Shown one piece after another: positions 59,129 to 64,000 of a stretch of 64,000 nt of DNA. This DNA is from an uncultured Muribaculaceae bacterium (GTDB lineage: Bacteria > Bacteroidota > Bacteroidia > Bacteroidales > Muribaculaceae), in NCBI GenBank assembly GCA_934667475.1, contig CAKUMB010000001.1, positions 1-64,000 of the forward strand, in the 5' to 3' direction. A program made the position numbers and the translations under genes. Below the pieces are notes generated by a model that made no database searches, was not told where the DNA came from, and saw nothing but the letters and a program-made list of their open reading frames with translations. Within the stretch, counting starts at the first letter, position 1. Each line of letters starts with the position of its first letter.

Positions 59129-60442
59129 TCACTTTTGGCGGAAGAAGAGGTTGATGGGCGTACCGCTGAAGTCCCAGCGCTCGCGAATCTGGTTTTCCAG
59201 ATAGCGCTTGTAGGGGTCTTTTACCCACTGCGGCAGGTTACAGAAGAACACAAACGACGGCACACGGGCCTCCTTGAGCATGGTCACATATTTGATTTTC
59301 ACATATTTGCCCTTGATGGCCGGCGGCTCGTGGGCGCCGATGATTTCCTGCATGGCGTTGTTGAGCTGCGCGGTGGGAATCACGCGCTTGCGGTTTTCAT
59401 ACACCTCGATGGCCTGCTGCAGCACCTTGTAGATGCGCTGCTTGGTGAGGGCCGAGCCAAACACTATGGGGAAGTCGGTGAACGGGGCAAAGCGCTCGCG
59501 TATGGTAGCCTCCATGTAGTCGATTGACTTCTGCGACTTGTCGTGGGCAGCGTCCCACTTGTTGACCAGCACTATAAGACCCTTGCGGTTTTTTTGGATT
59601 ATTGAGAATATGTTCACGTCTTGCGACTCGATGCCGCGGGTGGCGTCGATGAGAAGGATGCACACATCGGCATTCTCAATGGCGCGGATGCTGCGCAACA
59701 CCGAGTAGTATTCGATGTCCTCGTTCACCTTGTTCTTCTTGCGGATGCCGGCCGTGTCGACCAGATAGAAGTCGAAGCCAAACTTGTTGTATCGCGAATA
59801 TATGCTGTCGCGCGTGGTGCCGGCAATGTTGGTGACGATGTTGCGCTCTTCGTTCATGAGCGAGTTGATGAGCGACGACTTGCCAGCGTTGGGGCGGCCC
59901 ACAATGGCAAAGCGCGGAATGTCGGCCTCATGCTCGTCGTCGGCCTTCTCGGGCATCAGGCGCACCACCTCGTCGAGCAGGTCGCCTGTGCCGCCGCCAT
60001 TGATGGCCGAAATCGACACGGGTGTGCCGAGGCCCAGCGAGTAGAACTCAGCGTCGGCATAGATGCCCTCGTTGTTGTCGGCCTTGTTGGTGGCCACAAT
60101 CACGGGCTTGCTGCTGCTGCGCAGAATCTGGGCCACATGGTCGTCGAGGTCGGTGACGCCGTTCTGAATGTCGACCACAAAAATTATCACATCGGCCTCT
60201 TCGATGGCCAGATGCACCTGCTTGTTGATTTCCTCCTCGAAAATGTCTTCGCTGTTCACCACCCAGCCGCCGGTGTCGACCACCGACATCTCCATGCCGT
60301 TCCAGTCCATTTTGCCATACTGGCGGTCGCGCGTGGTGCCGCTGGTGTCGTTGACTATGGCAGCGCGCGTCTGCGTGAGCCTGTTGAACAGGGTAGACTT
60401 GCCCACATTGGGGCGTCCCACTATTGCTACTAATCTTCCCAT
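59129..60442 (-). CDS. der: ribosome-associated GTPase Der (EngA)
   Basis: A 437-residue double-GTPase needed for 50S subunit assembly. The two G domains start GRPNVGKSTLFNRL (residue ~8) and GRPNAGKSSLINSL (~180), with DTGG and DTAG switch II motifs and NKAD and NKWD specificity motifs; a KH-like domain follows. Complete. Last gene of the yceD-rpmF-fabH-era-der run, 67 bases after era. Confidence 0.97.
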   Translation of the reverse strand: MGRLVAIVGRPNVGKSTLFNRLTQTRAAIVNDTSGTTRDRQYGKMDWNGMEMSVVDTGGWVVNSEDIFEEEINKQVHLAIEEADVIIFVVDIQNGVTDLDDHVAQILRSSSKPVIVATNKADNNEGIYADAEFYSLGLGTPVSISAINGGGTGDLLDEVVRLMPEKADDEHEADIPRFAIVGRPNAGKSSLINSLMNEERNIVTNIAGTTRDSIYSRYNKFGFDFYLVDTAGIRKKNKVNEDIEYYSVLRSIRAIENADVCILLIDATRGIESQDVNIFSIIQKNRKGLIVLVNKWDAAHDKSQKSIDYMEATIRERFAPFTDFPIVFGSALTKQRIYKVLQQAIEVYENRKRVIPTAQLNNAMQEIIGAHEPPAIKGKYVKIKYVTMLKEARVPSFVFFCNLPQWVKDPYKRYLENQIRERWDFSGTPINLFFRQK

Positions 60443-60509
60443 ATTGTTTACTATGTGCTATGCGTTTAGGTTAGTTACTTAATGTGCATTCCAAGCCCTG
60501 CAAAAACCA

Positions 60510-61412
60510 CTACTCGATGTAGCCAAACTGGCGGAGCTTCGACTCCTGGTTGCGCCAGTCCTTCTCTACCTTCACAAACAGCTGCAAATACACATGCTTC
60601 TCAAAAAATTTCTCAATCTCTTTGCGGGCATCGGTGCCCAGCCGCTTAAGCTTGGCGCCGCCACGGCCTATGATGATGCCCTTCTGGCTGTCGCGCTCCA
60701 CATATATCACAGCCATGATGTGGATTGAGGTGTCGGTCTCGTCGAACTTCTCCACTATCACCTGGGTGGAATATGGCACCTCTTTGTCGTATTCAAGCAA
60801 TATCTTCTCGCGCACGATTTCAGTGACGAAGAAGCGCGAGCTGCGGTCGGTGAGCGCGTCCTTGCCGAAGTATGGCGGATTCTCGGGCAGCAGCTCGATG
60901 ATGCGCCGCTTCAGGTTGTCGACATTGAACTTGGCCAGCGCGCTTGTGGGCCACACTTCGGCTTGGGGCAGCAGCTGCTTCCACTCGTCGATTTTGGCCT
61001 CCAGGTCGCTCTGGCCCTTGAGCAGGTCGATTTTGTTGATCACCAGCAGCACGGGCACCTTTTCGCGCGCCACGCGGTCGAGGAAGTCCTTGTTTTTGGT
61101 GGGCGACTCCACCACATCGGTCACATACAGCAGCACGTCGGCGTCTACGAGGGCGCCTGTGGAGAAGTCGAGCATGCTCTCCTGCAACTTGAACTTGGGT
61201 TTGAGCACACCCGGGGTGTCGCTGAACACTATCTGGTAGTCGTCGCCATTGACGATGCCCATGATTCTGTGGCGCGTGGTCTGCGCCTTGCTGGTGATTA
61301 TCGACAGCCGCTCGCCCACCAGCAGATTGCTGAGCGTGGACTTGCCCACATTGGGGTTGCCCACTATGTTCACAAATCCGGCTCTGTGCTTTTTCTTTTT
61401 CTCGTTGTCCAC
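60510..61412 (-). CDS. era: GTPase Era
   Basis: A 300-residue GTPase binding the 3' end of 16S rRNA and helping 30S maturation. G domain: GNPNVGKSTLSNLLVG, the TTRH switch I, FSDTPGVL and NKIDLL. C-terminal KH domain: RDSQKGIIIGRGGAKLKRLG. The start codon is GTG at 61412 (no better ATG in frame); a K-rich stretch (NEKKKKHRAG) precedes the G domain. A 213-base gap with an inverted repeat separates it from fabH. Confidence 0.96.
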   Translation of the reverse strand: MDNEKKKKHRAGFVNIVGNPNVGKSTLSNLLVGERLSIITSKAQTTRHRIMGIVNGDDYQIVFSDTPGVLKPKFKLQESMLDFSTGALVDADVLLYVTDVVESPTKNKDFLDRVAREKVPVLLVINKIDLLKGQSDLEAKIDEWKQLLPQAEVWPTSALAKFNVDNLKRRIIELLPENPPYFGKDALTDRSSRFFVTEIVREKILLEYDKEVPYSTQVIVEKFDETDTSIHIMAVIYVERDSQKGIIIGRGGAKLKRLGTDARKEIEKFFEKHVYLQLFVKVEKDWRNQESKLRQFGYIE

Positions 61413-61477
61413 TTTTTTGCTTGCCGTGTTATAAAAAAATTATTCGTGTTTAATCCACTCGAGCCCTCTGGGCCGAC

Positions 61478-61584
61478 AAGGGCAAGAAACGCACCCACTA
61501 TGTTGCGGCCATCGCAATGGAGTGAGTGCGCCATGGGCACGCCCACCTCCACGTGGAAGGCCAGTCGTTGCATTTCTTGCCCTT
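61478..61584. repeat. 15-bp inverted repeat in the fabH-era gap
   Basis: AAGGGCAAGAAACGC (61478-61492) and GCATTTCTTGCCCTT (61570-61584) are inverted copies with one mismatch, 77 bases apart. In the fabH-era mRNA they could pair and fold the spacer. Purpose unknown. Confidence 0.6.
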
Positions 61585-61625
61585 GAGAGAAATATCGTTG
61601 CGGCGGCCGCGCAGCCGCTGCCTCA

Positions 61626-62609
61626 TCAGCCCCAAATCAGGTATTCGGCGCCCCAGGTGAAGCCTGCACCGAATGCCGTGAGCACAATTTTGTCGCCCTT
61701 CTTAAACTTGTGCTTGAACTCGTCCATGCACAAGGGAATTGAGGCAGCGCTGGTGTTGCCAGTGTGCTCGATGTTGACCAGCACCTTCTGCGGGTCGATG
61801 CCCAGGCGCGAGCCCACAGCCTCGATGATGCGCAGATTGGCCTGGTGGGGAATGAACCACTGGATGTCGTCGCAGGTGAGGCCGTTGCGGTCCATCACGT
61901 CTTTCGACGAGGTGAGCATGTCCATCACAGCGTGCTTATACACTGCGCGACCCTCCTGATACACATAGTGCTCGCGGGCATCGATGGTGGCGTGCGTTGC
62001 CGGGTGGGCCGAGCCGCCAGCCTTGTAGATGAGGTGTCCAAGGCCACTGCCGTCCACATGGAATATGCCGTCCTGGATACCCACGCCGGCGTCCTCGGTG
62101 GGCTCGAGCAGCACTGCTGCCGCTCCGTCGCCAAACAGGGGGCAGGTTGAGCGGTCCTCGTAGTTTGTCATGCTCGACATCTTCTCGGCACAAACCACCA
62201 CCACTTTCTTGTAGAGGCCCGACTTGATGTAGGCGTTGGCGTCATACGAGGCCACGATGAAGCCCGCGCAGGCGGCCTGGATGTCGTAGCCATAGCAGTG
62301 GGGCTCAAGGCCGCACTGGTGGATTATGATTGAAGCCGTCGACGGGAATCGGTAGTCGGGGTTGGAGGTGGCGCAGATGAGCAAATCCACCTCTTCGGGC
62401 TTGGTGTTGGTGTCGCTGAGCAGCTTGTTCACAGCCTTGATGCCCATATACGACGAGCCGACGTCCTTTTTAAGGATGTGACGGGTCTTGATGCCCACGC
62501 GGGTGGTGATCCACTCGTCGTTGGTGTCAACTATCTTCGCCAAGTCGTCGTTGGTGAGCACGTCGTCGGGGATATAGGATGCGATGCCTGTGATTTTTGC
62601 GTTAAGCAT
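61626..62609 (-). CDS. fabH: beta-ketoacyl-ACP synthase III
   Basis: A 327-residue thiolase-fold enzyme that starts fatty acid synthesis by condensing acetyl-CoA with malonyl-ACP. The catalytic triad is visible: Cys in QAACAGFIVAS, His in WFIPHQANLRIIEA, Asn in NIEHTGNTSAAS. GDGAAAVLLEPTED and the terminal GAGFTWGAEYLIWG are typical. It follows rpmF after about 200 bases, the standard order in the phylum (plsX, which often lies here in other bacteria, is absent). Confidence 0.97.
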   Translation of the reverse strand: MLNAKITGIASYIPDDVLTNDDLAKIVDTNDEWITTRVGIKTRHILKKDVGSSYMGIKAVNKLLSDTNTKPEEVDLLICATSNPDYRFPSTASIIIHQCGLEPHCYGYDIQAACAGFIVASYDANAYIKSGLYKKVVVVCAEKMSSMTNYEDRSTCPLFGDGAAAVLLEPTEDAGVGIQDGIFHVDGSGLGHLIYKAGGSAHPATHATIDAREHYVYQEGRAVYKHAVMDMLTSSKDVMDRNGLTCDDIQWFIPHQANLRIIEAVGSRLGIDPQKVLVNIEHTGNTSAASIPLCMDEFKHKFKKGDKIVLTAFGAGFTWGAEYLIWG

Positions 62610-62810
62610 AATAGTAACGGATGATTTTAATTTTCCTTGAGTTCAGATAAACAACGAATATCCTAAAACAGAACCTGCCGCACGCCCCTTGCTGCCGCCG
62701 TTGTTGAAACTGCGGCCCTGCGTGCGGGCCTATGGCCCCATCCAAGGATATGCATTACTAAAAAACGTGTGTGTTTTAGCGATGTGAAAAGCGGAAGCGG
62801 TGCCTTATTA

Positions 62811-62996
62811 TTACACTGCTGCCTCTTCACCCATTACCTTCTTGCCACGATAGTAGCCGCACTCGGGGCATACTGTGTGGTACACATGCCATGCGCCGCA
62901 GTTGGTGCAGGGTACGATTGTTGGAGCTACAGCCACGTCGTGAGTTCTTCTCTTGGCTGTGCGAGTCTTTGATTGTCTACGTTTAGGATGTGCCAT
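62811..62996 (-). CDS. rpmF: 50S ribosomal protein L32
   Basis: A 61-residue ribosomal protein. MAHPKRRQSKTRTAKRRTHD is the conserved N-terminus; the two Cys pairs (CTNCGAWH and CPECGYY) form the zinc-binding form of L32. It follows the YceD gene after 16 bases, the near-universal pairing. Confidence 0.97.
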   Translation of the reverse strand: MAHPKRRQSKTRTAKRRTHDVAVAPTIVPCTNCGAWHVYHTVCPECGYYRGKKVMGEEAAV

Positions 62997-63012
62997 TTTC
63001 TTATTACTTTTT

Positions 63013-63600
63013 TTAATTTTTATCTAATAGTTGCTTCAGGGCGTCCCAGCGCGGGTCGGTGCCCTTGTCGGCATTGTCGTTGTCGTTGTTGTCTTCATCG
63101 CCGCCTCCGGCCTGGTGCATGTAGTCGTCATCGTCGCTCAGGTCAATGGCCGCGTGGCTGCTGAGCTGCGCCATCATCTGCTCGTTGCAGCCACCCTCGG
63201 GATGGACGTGCTTGATGGGGATGGTGAGCAGCACCGTGTCGCGCATCAGCGGCTGCAGGTCGAGCTCGCGCCAGCTTTCTGGCACCATGAGCACGTCGTC
63301 GCAGCTGTCGTCGTAGCGCGGGCCGTATTTAACCCTTATCTGCCAGGTGGTGTCGACTTCAAGCGGCATAAGGTCGAGGCAGCGGTCGCAGGGAATCTGC
63401 AACTCGCCCTTGAACGCGAAGTGCAGCTCATAGATGCCCTCGTGCTCATGCACCACTTTGAGTGTGGCCGCAACGCTTGCCCGACGCACTTCCGATGCCC
63501 CGGTTTCGTTGAAGAAATCCTCGCTCAACTGGTAGCTAAATTCCTTAGTACCAAACGTTAAGCCGCGCAGTGGTAACTTAAATGAAGCCAATTTTCCCAA
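63013..63600 (-). CDS. DUF177/YceD family protein
   Basis: A 195-residue protein of the YceD (DUF177) family, linked to 23S rRNA accumulation and always next to rpmF. The family core is ELHFAFKGELQIPCDRCLDLMPLEV; the tail is very acidic (LSDDDDYMH; DEDNNDNDNADKG). The start is a TTG at 63600: GKLASFKLPLRGLTFGTKEF is the expected N-terminus, no in-frame ATG is nearby, and the promoter (63623-63653) leaves a 15-base leader. First gene of the operon ending with der. Confidence 0.88.
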   Translation of the reverse strand: MGKLASFKLPLRGLTFGTKEFSYQLSEDFFNETGASEVRRASVAATLKVVHEHEGIYELHFAFKGELQIPCDRCLDLMPLEVDTTWQIRVKYGPRYDDSCDDVLMVPESWRELDLQPLMRDTVLLTIPIKHVHPEGGCNEQMMAQLSSHAAIDLSDDDDYMHQAGGGDEDNNDNDNADKGTDPRWDALKQLLDKN

Positions 63601-63622
63601 CTTTATTAAGTTAAAATCACCG

Positions 63623-63653
63623 CAAAGTTAGTAACATTCTCGCTAATAATCAA
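63623..63653 (-). promoter_or_regulatory. promoter of the yceD-rpmF-fabH-era-der operon
   Basis: On the minus strand TTG (63651-63653), 20 bases, then TAACTTTG (63623-63630). Predicted start near 63616. Confidence 0.78.
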
Positions 63654-63699
63654 CGATTTTCGCACATTTTGTGTGCTTTTGCCGCTTTTAATGCAGCAG

Positions 63700-64000
63700 T
63701 CAGGCCGTGGGCGACGCCAGACTCTGCACGTAGTCGTGCAGCTTTTTATAGAACGGGTGGCGGGTGAGTGTGGCCACATCGCCCAGAATTATCAGCTTCA
63801 TGCGGGCACGGGTGATGGCCACATTCATGCGGCGCAGGTCGCGCAAAAAGCCTATCTGGCCGCGGTCGTTGGCGCGCACGAGACTTATCACCACCACATC
63901 GCGCTCCTGCCCCTGGAAACCATCGACGGTGTTGACGCTCACCGCCTGGGCCAGCGGGCGCAACTCGGCGCTGCGGCGCACCAGCGAGCGCAGATACTGC
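63700..64000 (-). CDS. superfamily 1 helicase, C-terminal part (cut by window edge)
   Basis: Only the last ~99 residues are in the window; the frame is open to the right edge. SVNTVDGFQGQERDVVVISLVRAN is the helicase motif V region and RRMNVAITRARMKLIILGD is motif VI of Upf1-like (AAA_12, SF1B) DNA/RNA helicases, which are common and long in Bacteroidales. The end (PFYKKLHDYVQSLAS) is typical. Gene start and N-terminal domains are outside. Confidence 0.85.
   Translation of the reverse strand, partial: QYLRSLVRRSAELRPLAQAVSVNTVDGFQGQERDVVVISLVRANDRGQIGFLRDLRRMNVAITRARMKLIILGDVATLTRHPFYKKLHDYVQSLASPTA

Noticed and set aside
61370..61573. 67-residue leftward frame in the fabH-era gap
   Set aside because: It overlaps the start of era and contains one arm of an inverted repeat. 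The sequence resembles no known small protein.
62660..62730. Hairpin between rpmF and fabH as a riboswitch
   Set aside because: There is an 8-bp inverted repeat (CCGCACGC with GCGTGCGG) but no conserved core of a known riboswitch class, so I leave it unassigned.
1..64000. CRISPR array, prophage, toxin-antitoxin or restriction system
   Set aside because: No regularly spaced repeats, Cas, phage structural, methyltransferase-specificity or toxin motifs were seen in either strand.

Overview
The window reads as a chromosomal segment of a gut-type Bacteroidales bacterium. The evidence is two SusC/SusD outer-membrane uptake pairs, many lipoproteins with Bacteroidetes lipoboxes, the DUF4271-hemD pair, the YceD-L32-FabH-Era-Der gene order, and repeated promoters of the Bacteroidetes type (TTG, 19-21 bases, TAnnTTTG). 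Most genes are rich in G/C at third codon positions. A Muribaculaceae-like origin is my inference; the sequence alone does not fix the genus. There is no rRNA, CRISPR array, prophage, transposase or integrase. One tRNA (CAT anticodon) is present.

Layout. 1-3.4 kb: two leftward promoters for a gene beyond the left edge, then a PEP-synthase-like protein with receiver domains. 3.5-7.8 kb: a large exported GLUG-repeat protein. 8-10.5 kb: topA. 10.6-16.6 kb: a leftward operon cysE, RNA methyltransferase, purD, membrane protein, pdxB. 16.9-28.4 kb: two leftward SusC/SusD operons, the upstream one with an extra lipoprotein. 28.7-31.1 kb: proB-proA. 31.2-35.5 kb: a membrane-tethered TPR/helix-turn-helix regulator followed by a more A/T-rich three-gene set (small secreted protein, large lipoprotein, small beta-barrel). 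35.7-40.7 kb: trpS, an exported protein related to the GLUG protein, a LOG-family hydrolase, DUF4271, hemD. 40.7-43.7 kb: a divergent HxlR regulator/cupin pair and an ECF sigma factor operon. 43.9-45.2 kb: rnpA-yidD-tatD. 45.3-47.8 kb: small lipoprotein, mscL, gap, tRNA. 48-52.4 kb: two signal peptidases, a WbqC protein and LD-carboxypeptidase. 52.4-59.1 kb: radical SAM protein, two glycosyltransferases, RNase H, shikimate kinase, a sugar-nucleotide-epimerase-like protein and a DUF4254 protein. 59.1-63.6 kb: the der-era-fabH-rpmF-yceD operon. The right edge cuts a superfamily 1 helicase.

How the genes work together. Most are housekeeping: translation and tRNA (trpS, rnpA, rpmF, RNA methyltransferase, Era, Der), amino acid, purine, cofactor and fatty-acid synthesis (proBA, cysE, aroK, purD, pdxB, hemD, fabH), and envelope assembly (lepB twice, yidD, ldcA, mscL, glycosyltransferases). 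The accessory part is almost wholly directed at the cell surface. The observation I rate highest is that the 1430-residue GLUG protein and the 357-residue protein at 37-38 kb, 30 kb apart, share a similar N-terminal domain and a similar C-terminal tail that resembles, but does not match, the usual type IX secretion sorting signal. Second is the regulator plus three-gene exported cassette at 31-35.5 kb, which has no recognised function.
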